This document shows positions 13,397 through 20,429 of a stretch of 35,005 bases of DNA, piece by piece. The stretch's first letter is position 1, and each line of letters begins with the position of its first letter. The notes under the pieces are model-generated. The model was not told the origin of the DNA and ran no database searches. It saw only the letters and a program-made list of their open reading frames with translations. This DNA is from Candidatus Nealsonbacteria bacterium. Lineage in GTDB: Bacteria; Patescibacteriota; Minisyncoccia; Minisyncoccales; JAGGXC01. The stretch is taken from positions 1 to 35,005 of the forward strand of contig JAPLXH010000007.1 of NCBI GenBank assembly GCA_026396195.1, in the 5' to 3' direction. Both the position numbers and the translations under genes were made by a program.

Positions 13397-14434
13397 TTAG
13401 ATTACCAGTTTATTTTTCTCTTTTAAAAAATCTTTAAAAAACTCGAATAAAATTGCCAGCAAGGGAACAAATAAAATTATTCCGGCGATGCCCCAAATTT
13501 TTCCGCCAATAAACAACCCAACTAAAACTAAAAGGGGCGAAACATTTATCATTTTTTTAGATATTGCCGGAAACAAAACCATATTTTCAATTGCCCCAAT
13601 CGACCACATTGCTATTAATATTAAAATTCCCTTAAAAATATTATCTACCGAAACCACCATAAAAATTATAATTGCGGCTATTGCCGGACCAACGATTGGA
13701 ATAAAATCCGATAAACCGAAAAGAACTCCTAAGGAAACCGGGTAGTCAATGTTTATAAGCCTGAAAGCCAAACAAGAACTTAAACCAATAAAAATAACAC
13801 CCACAATCCTCATCAAAAACCAACCGATGACTTTTTCTTTCGAATTCTTCCAAAGGCTTAAAAAATGCTCTTCGTATTTTTTAGGAAGAAAAAATTTTAA
13901 AATTCTTTCTATGAAATTTTTTTCCAAGGATATAAAAATAGCCATACTGACGGTAAAAAAAGCGGAAAAAATACCGCCAAAAATAATTAAAACAGTGCTA
14001 AAAATATCCTGGCTCATTCCCAGAAAATGTTTTTTAATAATGTCTAAAACGTTTCCAGTGCTTGAAATTTTTTCCAATCCAAGCTCCTGAAATATCGGAG
14101 AAGCTTTTTCAAAATAAATTGGAAACTTTTGCGGGAAAACCTGAGAAAAATGCTGAATTTCAGAAATTAAAAATGGCAAGGATATATAAATAGCCAAACT
14201 AAAAACACTAAAGATCAAAAAATAAACAAAAATTACGGCAAAAAGCCTGGAAATTTTTCTTTTTGTCAAAATTTCAATGGCCGGTTCAAATAAAATAGAA
14301 ATAACCAAGGCAAAAACGAACCAGACAAGCAAGCTTTTTATTAAGTAAAGAAAATAAATAACGATAATTACCGCTAAAATTTTAAAAATTGCCGACCAAG
14401 AAATATCTATTTTTTTTATTTCAATGTTGCTCAT
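13397..14434 (-). CDS. AI-2E family transporter (PerM/TqsA-like)
   Basis: The 345-aa polytopic membrane protein has the AI-2E transporter layout. Paired N-terminal hydrophobic helices (about 15-60) and another near 67-90 are followed by a soluble stretch (about 95-150), then helices including GGIFSAFFTVSMAIFISLE and a C-terminal bundle with LGVLFGLSDFIPIVGPAIAA and IEPNMV-like IENMVLFPAI. Family members export small molecules or sodium; the autoinducer-2 role is shown only for a few, and the substrate here is unknown. Its ATG overlaps the M16 peptidase stop by 4 nt (ATGA) and rsmI follows after 1 nt. Confidence 0.92.
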   Translation of the reverse strand: MSNIEIKKIDISWSAIFKILAVIIVIYFLYLIKSLLVWFVFALVISILFEPAIEILTKRKISRLFAVIFVYFLIFSVFSLAIYISLPFLISEIQHFSQVFPQKFPIYFEKASPIFQELGLEKISSTGNVLDIIKKHFLGMSQDIFSTVLIIFGGIFSAFFTVSMAIFISLEKNFIERILKFFLPKKYEEHFLSLWKNSKEKVIGWFLMRIVGVIFIGLSSCLAFRLINIDYPVSLGVLFGLSDFIPIVGPAIAAIIIFMVVSVDNIFKGILILIAMWSIGAIENMVLFPAISKKMINVSPLLVLVGLFIGGKIWGIAGIILFVPLLAILFEFFKDFLKEKNKLVI

Positions 14435-15696
14435 ATTTTTAATAATTTATTAAATTTTTCTTTATTTTTGAACGGCCCGATTAAAGCCAAGTTTAATTTT
14501 TCCGGTTTGAAAATATCTTTAGCTAATTTTTGAATATCGCCAACGGTTACTGCATCAACTTTTTTAAATATTTCTTCAGGATTTAAAATTTTACCGGTTA
14601 ATAATTCCTGGTCAGTATAGAAAGAAGCTTGAGCATCAGAAGATTCCAAAGACAAGGTCAAATTTCCTTTTATGTTTTCTTTTGCTTTTTGCAACTCGGA
14701 TTTATCTATCTTTTTATTTTTAAAAGACTGGTATTCTTTAAGGATTAATTTTATTGCCTCCTCAACCCTATTATTATCTACCCCAGTCCAAGTAACCAAA
14801 TAACCAGTATCGGTGTAAGATTCTGATGAAGTTCTGACATAATAAGTTAGCCCCTTTTTATCTCTCATTAAGATAAAAAGCCTGGAGCTCATAAATCCTC
14901 CTAAAATTTTAGCTAGTAGCGCTTGAGCAATTCTTTGGGGTTGAAAAAGATTAAACCCTCTTACTCCCAGGGCTATCTGGGTTTGGCCGGCATCTTTAAA
15001 ATGAAGCGCGGCTTCGGGTTTCTTCTGTTTTTCAATTACTTTTAATTTTGACTTCGGATTTCTTGTATTTATATTTTTAAAATACTTATTAATTTTTTTC
15101 TCAACAATTTTTGAGTTTATGTTCCCGGCAATACAAATTATAATATTTTTTGAAGAATAATAATTTTTTAAATAATCTAAAAAATTAGGTCTTTTAAGTT
15201 TCATTATGTTTTCTTTTTCCCCGCCCAACGACCAACCAGCCGGCTGATTTTTATAAAGCATCTCTTCCCAAAAATCCTCGATATAAACAATCGGCGTATC
15301 AAAACGTAAATTTAGCTCTTCAACAATCACTCCTTTTTCGTTTTCAATTTCTTTTTCTCCAAGTTTTGAATTTAATAAAATATCCGAAACCCAATCCAAC
15401 AATAAATCTAAATATTTTGAATCTGCTTTTGCCCAATAACCGGTTTCTTCTTTACCGGTAAAAGCGTTATTGAACCCTCCGATTCTGTCTATTGTTTCGT
15501 TTATTTCTAAAGAACTGGGGCGCTTTTTTGTTCCTTTAAAAGACATGTGTTCTAAAAAATGAGAAATGCCGTTATTTTCCTTGGTTTCGTATTTTGAGCC
15601 GGTCCCCACTGTAACTAAAACAGTCACCGCCTTGGTGCCTTTCATCGGAATCGTAATTATTCTTAATCCGTTCGAAAGAGTAGTTTTTTTATACAT
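14431..15696 (-). CDS. M16 family zinc peptidase
   Basis: The 421-aa protein has the inverted zinc motif HFLEH (His46, Glu49, His50) and a distal Glu126 in GVIVEELNLR at the expected spacing. It is therefore a pitrilysin/mitochondrial-processing-peptidase-type M16B enzyme with both half-domains (the second from about residue 200). Typical segments are NGLRIITIPM, SSLEINETIDRIGG, ISGN-like CIAGNI and GLTYYVRTSSESY. No signal peptide is seen, so it is presumably cytoplasmic. It overlaps glyS by 8 nt and the permease gene by 4 nt. The physiological substrate is unknown. Confidence 0.95.
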   Translation of the reverse strand: MYKKTTLSNGLRIITIPMKGTKAVTVLVTVGTGSKYETKENNGISHFLEHMSFKGTKKRPSSLEINETIDRIGGFNNAFTGKEETGYWAKADSKYLDLLLDWVSDILLNSKLGEKEIENEKGVIVEELNLRFDTPIVYIEDFWEEMLYKNQPAGWSLGGEKENIMKLKRPNFLDYLKNYYSSKNIIICIAGNINSKIVEKKINKYFKNINTRNPKSKLKVIEKQKKPEAALHFKDAGQTQIALGVRGFNLFQPQRIAQALLAKILGGFMSSRLFILMRDKKGLTYYVRTSSESYTDTGYLVTWTGVDNNRVEEAIKLILKEYQSFKNKKIDKSELQKAKENIKGNLTLSLESSDAQASFYTDQELLTGKILNPEEIFKKVDAVTVGDIQKLAKDIFKPEKLNLALIGPFKNKEKFNKLLKI

Positions 15697-17014
15697 TAAT
15701 TTTGTCGGTTAAAAAAACGGCTAAATCTTTTATTTTTATTCTTTCCTGTTTCATCGTATCTCTGTCTCTGACAGTCACATCATCTTTTTCTAAAGTTTCA
15801 AAATCAATCGTTATCGCAAACAGAGTGCCTACTTCATCTTGTCTTCTATATCGGCGCCCGATTGAGCCCAATTCATCATACTGACAATTAAATTTATTTT
15901 TCAATATTTTATAAATTTCTTTTGCTTTTTTGACTAATTCAGGCTTATTTTTTACCAAAGGAAAAACAGCTGCTTTTATCGGAGATAATTGCTTGTTTAA
16001 TTTAAGAATAGCTTCGCTTTCTTTGGCAGATTTGGTGGTTTCAGTTCTTCCGCCTTCAATTTCTTCATAAGCATCAATTAAAAAAGTTAAAAAGGTTCTG
16101 TCTACTCCGCCCGAAGTTTCAATAACATAGGGAATATATTTTTCTTTGGTTCCCTCGTCAAAATAACTCAAATCCTGGCCGCTGTTTTTGGCATGATTAG
16201 ATAAATCCCAATCTCCCCGATTATGAATGCCTTCAATTTCTTTCCAGCCAAAGGGAAACTTATACTCAATATCAACGCCGGCTTTGGCATAATGAGCTAA
16301 ATCTTTTTTCTCATGGTCTTTAAAACGCAAATTTTCTTTTTTAACCCCCAAAGCCAAATACCATTTCATTCTTTCTTCTTTCCAAAAATTAAACCACTTA
16401 TCCGCTTCCTTGGGGTTGCAAAACCATTGAAGCTCCATCTGCTCAAATTCTCGGGTTCGATAAATAAAATCCTTGGGATTAATCTCGTTTCTGAAAGCTT
16501 TGCCGACTTGGCAAATACCGAAAGGAATTTTTAAACGCATAGAGAATAAAACATTGGAAAAATTCATATAAATTCCCTGGCAAGTTTCCGCCCTTAAATA
16601 GGTTTTTGAGGCTTCTTCTTCTACGGGTCCCACGAAAGTTTTCATCATTAAATTGAATTTTCTCGGTTTGGCTAATTCTCCCTCACATTCCGGGCAATTT
16701 TTATCTATTTGGTCGGCCCTGAATCTTTTTTTGCACTTTTTACATTCCACCAGTTCATCGGCAAACCCGGCGGCTAAATGTCCGGATGCCTCCCAAACCT
16801 TGGGCGACATTAAAATTGCCGCATCCAAACCCACGATGTTTTCTTTGTTTTTGGTCATTTCTTGCCACCAGGCTTCTTTGATATTTTTCTTCATTTCAAC
16901 GCCAAGAGGGCCAAAATCATAGCAAGACCCAAATCCGCCGTAAATTTCAGACGAGGGAAAGATAAATCCCCTTCTTTTAGCTAAAGATACTATTTTTTCC
17001 ATTAAATTTTCCAT
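15689..17014 (-). CDS. glyS: Glycyl-tRNA synthetase, dimeric (alpha2) type
   Basis: The 441-aa class II synthetase charges tRNA-Gly. The single-chain type is recognised by FGSCYDFGPLGVEMKKN near the N-terminus, a zinc set (Cys91, Cys94, Cys107, Cys110), motif 2 (FRNEINPKDFIYRTREFEQME), SGGVDRTFLTFL (motif 3) and the C-terminal anticodon-binding domain ending YDELGSIGRRYRRQDEVGT. The tetrameric alpha2-beta2 form is excluded. It opens the operon leading to metG. No Shine-Dalgarno is visible before the ATG at 17014. Confidence 0.97.
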   Translation of the reverse strand: MENLMEKIVSLAKRRGFIFPSSEIYGGFGSCYDFGPLGVEMKKNIKEAWWQEMTKNKENIVGLDAAILMSPKVWEASGHLAAGFADELVECKKCKKRFRADQIDKNCPECEGELAKPRKFNLMMKTFVGPVEEEASKTYLRAETCQGIYMNFSNVLFSMRLKIPFGICQVGKAFRNEINPKDFIYRTREFEQMELQWFCNPKEADKWFNFWKEERMKWYLALGVKKENLRFKDHEKKDLAHYAKAGVDIEYKFPFGWKEIEGIHNRGDWDLSNHAKNSGQDLSYFDEGTKEKYIPYVIETSGGVDRTFLTFLIDAYEEIEGGRTETTKSAKESEAILKLNKQLSPIKAAVFPLVKNKPELVKKAKEIYKILKNKFNCQYDELGSIGRRYRRQDEVGTLFAITIDFETLEKDDVTVRDRDTMKQERIKIKDLAVFLTDKINV

Positions 17015-17058
17015 TGTTTCATTTTACATATTTTGCTGAAAAATAAAAGCCTTTTATC

Positions 17059-17081
17059 AAAAAAAACCGCTTTATTAGCGG
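17059..17081 (-). terminator. Terminator between the small membrane gene and glyS
   Basis: A CCGCT/AGCGG stem (17067-17071 with 17077-17081) with a 5-nt loop is followed by T8 on the minus strand. It separates the glyS operon from the 132-aa gene. Confidence 0.75.
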
Positions 17082-17127
17082 CCTCCTGCCGAACCATATT
17101 AGAGCCTGTTTTAATCTATAAATTTAA

Positions 17128-17526
17128 CTAAGATTTTTTATTTCCAAAAAGCATTATTAACCCTCCCGTGATTAAAAGCGTAGCGGGAATTAAAAAAAGA
17201 TAATAAAAGTCATGTTTCCCATATAAAAAGTAATAAATAATAAACTGGTATAAAAGTATACTACCTCCAGTAATCATTAACAATCCACTAATAATTGGTT
17301 TTTTAAACGATATTATAATTGCAATTAAACCAAATATAATTGGAAAAATCCAAATAATAAATTGACGTAATAGGGACCAAATAAATAAAATTTTATCTAC
17401 CATATGTAGAACTAGAATAATTTTAATATATAAATCTGATAAATAATCAGGGTAAAAAAAGTAAATCAAATACCCAGCAAAAATCGTCCCAGTTAAAACT
17501 AATATTATTGATAATCTATTTTTCAT
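17128..17526 (-). CDS. Small polytopic membrane protein (132 aa)
   Basis: Hydrophobic segments at about 5-25, 55-74, 78-100 and 106-128, with a possible amphipathic stretch at 31-50, indicate four membrane helices. Each later helix contains GG or GGS/GGL turns (ITGGSILLY, ITGGLIMLFG). There are almost no charged residues and no recognisable catalytic motif; I cannot assign a family. No Shine-Dalgarno precedes the ATG. It appears to be monocistronic, with a terminator before glyS and repeat DNA upstream. Confidence 0.65.
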   Translation of the reverse strand: MKNRLSIILVLTGTIFAGYLIYFFYPDYLSDLYIKIILVLHMVDKILFIWSLLRQFIIWIFPIIFGLIAIIISFKKPIISGLLMITGGSILLYQFIIYYFLYGKHDFYYLFLIPATLLITGGLIMLFGNKKS

Positions 17527-17534
17527 ATTCTTTT

Positions 17535-17605
17535 ATTCTACCACTTCGATAAACTCAGTGTAAACAAATCCCCTCTTTAAAAGGGGATTAGAACCTTTTC
17601 AGAGG
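17535..17605. repeat. Dispersed repeat fragment
   Basis: CACTTCGATAAACTCAGTGT resembles 1620-1640, followed by an AATCCCC/GGGGATT hairpin (about 17566-17588) and GGGGATTAGAACCTTTT, a relative of the GGTTAGAACCTG element. No coding signal was seen. Confidence 0.5.
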
Positions 17606-17649
17606 ATAATTTTACTTGGGTTTCGTGATTCACATCTTTTACCGAAAAA

Positions 17650-17677
17650 TAAAAGCCTTCGGTTTTTTTGCCGAAGG
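17650..17677 (-). terminator. Terminator of the argS-to-DUF11-like operon
   Basis: A perfect 7-bp CCTTCGG/CCGAAGG stem (17656-17662 with 17671-17677) and 8-nt loop is followed on the minus strand by CTTTTATTTTT, 23 nt after the stop of the DUF11-like gene. Confidence 0.85.
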
Positions 17678-17699
17678 ACTTAAATCAATTTTAAAAAAA

Positions 17700-19388
17700 T
17701 TATTTAACAATTCCTTTTTCGCTGCTCATATTGGGGTCATCGGGCAGGGTAGTATCGGTCGAAGAAGCTACAATTCTCAAAGTTTGTCCGGTCCACTGGT
17801 CCTCTCCTGAAAACTCAGCTTTGTTTATTAATAAAGCCGGATTTCCCCTTTGACTGGAATTTGGCGTTAAGGCAATTTGAAAAGTCATATTCGGGGCCGA
17901 GTTTAAAACTCCCCTACCGGGCTCCAAATCCCCGATATCCCAAACAATTTCCCGGGACTGAGAATCAAAAGTAAATTTTTGGGATTGGTCTTCCGGAAAA
18001 ATTTTTCCGGTTAATTCAACGCCTGAGGGCAAAATTGTTCTTATTTTTGCGTTATTTAATTGATCGTAATGATTTTTTACATACCAGGTTACAGTATAAG
18101 TGGTTTGTTGGCCGACTTCGGGCGGCAAGGGCCCGGAATTTCCGAATGCTTCATCAAAAAATAAACCTCTTTGCAAAAATTCTAATTTTGAATTAATTTT
18201 TATCTCAAATTCTTCTCTGGCCTGGGAAAGAATAATTTTATCTTTGACAATCGGGTTTTTATCTTTATCAATGTCGGAAATTGTAAAATCTTTTTTCAAC
18301 TCAACCCAAAACTCAACCCTGCCTTCTTTTTGGGCATCTAAAAATTTAAGGTCGGGATTTTTCTTTGAGTCAAAAATAATTGAATCGTCTCCCAGTGCAT
18401 AATCTCCGGAAGTAGTTTTTATGCTTTCCAGGTCAAACATCTGGCCTTCCAGCTCAACTATCAAAAATAAATTTTCCAATGATTGTTGTCCTAAATTTTG
18501 AAAAAAAATTTCATAATGTAAAAGGTCTCCCGCATTGGCCGTAGACTGGGAAGAGCCGTTAATTTGCTGGGTAATTCTTAAATCCGGCTCTACGATTTCT
18601 ACGCCTTTATATATTTCTTTTAATAAAATAAATTCTCCGTCCTGCCAGCTTCCCAGTTGGGCTTTAAAAATTTTTTGTTCTTTCAGGCCTCCGCTGATAA
18701 CTCCTGCAATTTTTATTCTTCCTTTGTCGCTTTTATTTAAAGAGCCTATGTCCCATTCTTTCTGCTCAAGAGCCTTTGGCTCTGATTTTTTAAATTCAAA
18801 TCCGGCGGGATATTCAATTTTTATACTTAAATTAGAAAGAGGAAAATCAGCGTAAGAAGAATAACTTATAATAAAATTAACATCTTTTCCGGATTTTATC
18901 GTTGAGGGCAAGTCATCAAAAGAAAAAGTTATGGGTACGTTTTTTATTATAGTGGTAAGCGTGGTCTTTGATTCATACTGGGCATTCAAGTTTTTTGGCT
19001 GGTAGCTAAGGCTGGCCTTAGCCTCTTTCGCTTCATTCTCTTTGCCTAAAAGCCGGCATTTAAAATGGATTGTTTTTTCTTCTCCGGGATAAATTGATTC
19101 TCCCAGCTGTTCTTTTCCCATTTCTTGTCTCAAGGATTTCCCTTCTTCTAAAATAGCAAGGGAAGGATATTCAAAAATCAATTTTGGGTTGTCCAAACGG
19201 ATATCATCACTATTATTTTTGTACTTTACCAAATACTCAATTTCTTCTCCAATGCCTGTTTCCGATGGTCCCAAAATTTCCAATTTTAAAATATCTTTTG
19301 AATAAAGATTTTTTGAAGAATACCAATAACCGGCTATTCCCAGGAATATGGCCAAGAATATAATAAAAAAAGTAAACTTTCGCTTCAC
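17700..19388 (-). CDS. Membrane-anchored extracellular protein with DUF11-like repeats
   Basis: The 562-aa protein has one N-terminal hydrophobic segment (about 5-23, after MKRK), so it is either anchored or secreted. Immunoglobulin-like beta modules of the DUF11/CARDB type follow. The repeated phrases are IGEEIEYLVKYKN, SGKDVNFIISYSS, AGDLLHYEIFFQNLGQ and VGQQTTYTVTWYVKN, each opening a module of about 110-130 residues. Family members are surface or stalk proteins. The start is a GTG at 19386-19388 that lies within or against the left inverted repeat of the GIY-YIG cassette, only 4 nt from that gene's stop. No Shine-Dalgarno is obvious. Confidence 0.8.
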   Translation of the reverse strand: MKRKFTFFIIFLAIFLGIAGYWYSSKNLYSKDILKLEILGPSETGIGEEIEYLVKYKNNSDDIRLDNPKLIFEYPSLAILEEGKSLRQEMGKEQLGESIYPGEEKTIHFKCRLLGKENEAKEAKASLSYQPKNLNAQYESKTTLTTIIKNVPITFSFDDLPSTIKSGKDVNFIISYSSYADFPLSNLSIKIEYPAGFEFKKSEPKALEQKEWDIGSLNKSDKGRIKIAGVISGGLKEQKIFKAQLGSWQDGEFILLKEIYKGVEIVEPDLRITQQINGSSQSTANAGDLLHYEIFFQNLGQQSLENLFLIVELEGQMFDLESIKTTSGDYALGDDSIIFDSKKNPDLKFLDAQKEGRVEFWVELKKDFTISDIDKDKNPIVKDKIILSQAREEFEIKINSKLEFLQRGLFFDEAFGNSGPLPPEVGQQTTYTVTWYVKNHYDQLNNAKIRTILPSGVELTGKIFPEDQSQKFTFDSQSREIVWDIGDLEPGRGVLNSAPNMTFQIALTPNSSQRGNPALLINKAEFSGEDQWTGQTLRIVASSTDTTLPDDPNMSSEKGIVK

Positions 19389-19400
19389 CCCGTTAGAAAC
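19387..19400. repeat. Inverted repeat, left arm of GIY-YIG cassette
   Basis: ACCCCGTTAGAAAC here is the exact reverse complement of 19657-19670. It spans the stop codon of the GIY-YIG gene and touches the GTG start of the next gene. Confidence 0.9.
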
Positions 19401-19674
19401 CCTCGGCGAAAAAGAATTTTAATCTGTTTTTAAGGTATTTCCTACCCATACCAGATTTTAAATATCTTTCTCTTGCTCGGGCATCTTTTTGATTAATACT
19501 AATTTCGCAATATATTATTTTCCAAGGAACCCCATATTTTGTGGACCTATTTTTTATTAAATTATGGCTTAAAATTCTTTTTCGCAAATCTTTGGTTGAG
19601 CCTGTATACCAATGACCTTCTCTGTTATGCAAAACATAGACATACCATATCTTCGCGTTTCTAACGGGGTTCAT
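19393..19674 (-). CDS. GIY-YIG nuclease domain protein (93 aa)
   Basis: This is a single-domain GIY-YIG protein of the short UPF0213/YhbQ-like kind. WYVYVLHN (the GIY position), then HWYTGSTKDLRKRILSHN (YIG replaced by YTG, with the Arg of the catalytic helix), a KYGVPWKIIYCE strand and a RERYLKSGMGRKYLK helix. Some members cleave DNA, others are repair-linked; the short kind is rarely characterised. The start (MNPVRNAK) and the end both lie in perfect 14-bp inverted repeats, so the gene looks like a mobile or recently inserted cassette between recO and the DUF11-like gene. No Shine-Dalgarno is visible. Confidence 0.9.
   Translation of the reverse strand: MNPVRNAKIWYVYVLHNREGHWYTGSTKDLRKRILSHNLIKNRSTKYGVPWKIIYCEISINQKDARARERYLKSGMGRKYLKNRLKFFFAEGF
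19657..19670. repeat. Inverted repeat, right arm of GIY-YIG cassette
   Basis: GTTTCTAACGGGGT, the exact reverse complement of 19387-19400. On the minus strand it encodes the NPVRN residues just after the initiator Met. Confidence 0.9.
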
Positions 19675-19694
19675 ATTTATTATTTTAACAGTTT

Positions 19695-20423
19695 TTAAGA
19701 AATATCTAAAGTATTGGAAAGATGGGAAAGATATTTTTCTGAAATTTCTTTCAGTTCCTCATTATTCTCTCCTTTGGTTTTTAATTTGGATAAAATCTTC
19801 CAGTTTTTCTTTAAAAAAACCCTTAAAAATTTAATCGTCTCCGGATTAATTTTTTCCCCTTTTTTTGTTTTTTTAAAACAATTTCCGCAAATCACACCGC
19901 CTTGTTCCGAATCAAAATAAAGATTTTTGGGCAATAATCTTTTTCTGCAGAAAATACATTTTTCAGTTTCCGGACAATACCCTAAAATTGAAAAAAAATT
20001 CCAAAGAAAATAATAAAAAACTATAAAATTAAACCGGGAAGGGCAATTATTCAATCTTTTAAAGGCCTCTAAGATTAGATTTCCAATTTTCTTATCCCTT
20101 TCCTCTCCTTTTATCAGCCTATCTGAAATTTCAGAAATCTCAACCGCTGTTTTTAATTTATCCAGGTCTTTTTCTATTTTTTTAAATCTTTCAATTCTAA
20201 CCGCATCAGTTAAAGTTTTATATACTTTCCCCTGGATAAATTCAACCTCTGCCAGATAAAAAGGCTGAATTGAAGCCCTTAGTTTTGATTTTATTTTCCT
20301 TATTGATTTTCCTAAAATTTTAAGCTTTCCGAAATTTTTGGTAAAAATGGTAAAAAGTTGGTCCGATTCTCCCCTATCTTCTTTTTTTAAAACAAAACCC
20401 AAGGTTCTGTAATGAACGAACAT
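19695..20423 (-). CDS. recO: DNA repair protein RecO
   Basis: The 242-aa protein matches RecO, the mediator that loads RecA on SSB-coated DNA in the RecFOR pathway. It has an N-terminal OB-fold (YRTLGFVLKKEDRGESDQLFTIFTKNFGKLKILGKS), a helical C-terminal domain, and a zinc site built by Cys156, Cys159, Cys179 and Cys182 (CIFC, CGNC). Length is normal. It starts 6 nt after the ileS stop and belongs to the argS-ileS operon. RecF and RecR are not in this window. Confidence 0.92.
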   Translation of the reverse strand: MFVHYRTLGFVLKKEDRGESDQLFTIFTKNFGKLKILGKSIRKIKSKLRASIQPFYLAEVEFIQGKVYKTLTDAVRIERFKKIEKDLDKLKTAVEISEISDRLIKGEERDKKIGNLILEAFKRLNNCPSRFNFIVFYYFLWNFFSILGYCPETEKCIFCRKRLLPKNLYFDSEQGGVICGNCFKKTKKGEKINPETIKFLRVFLKKNWKILSKLKTKGENNEELKEISEKYLSHLSNTLDIS

Positions 20424-20429
20424 GTTTTT

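Noticed and set aside
17535-17605. Intrinsic terminator of an unseen plus-strand gene
   Set aside because: The AATCCCC/GGGGATT hairpin has no T-run on either side and belongs to the dispersed repeat family.
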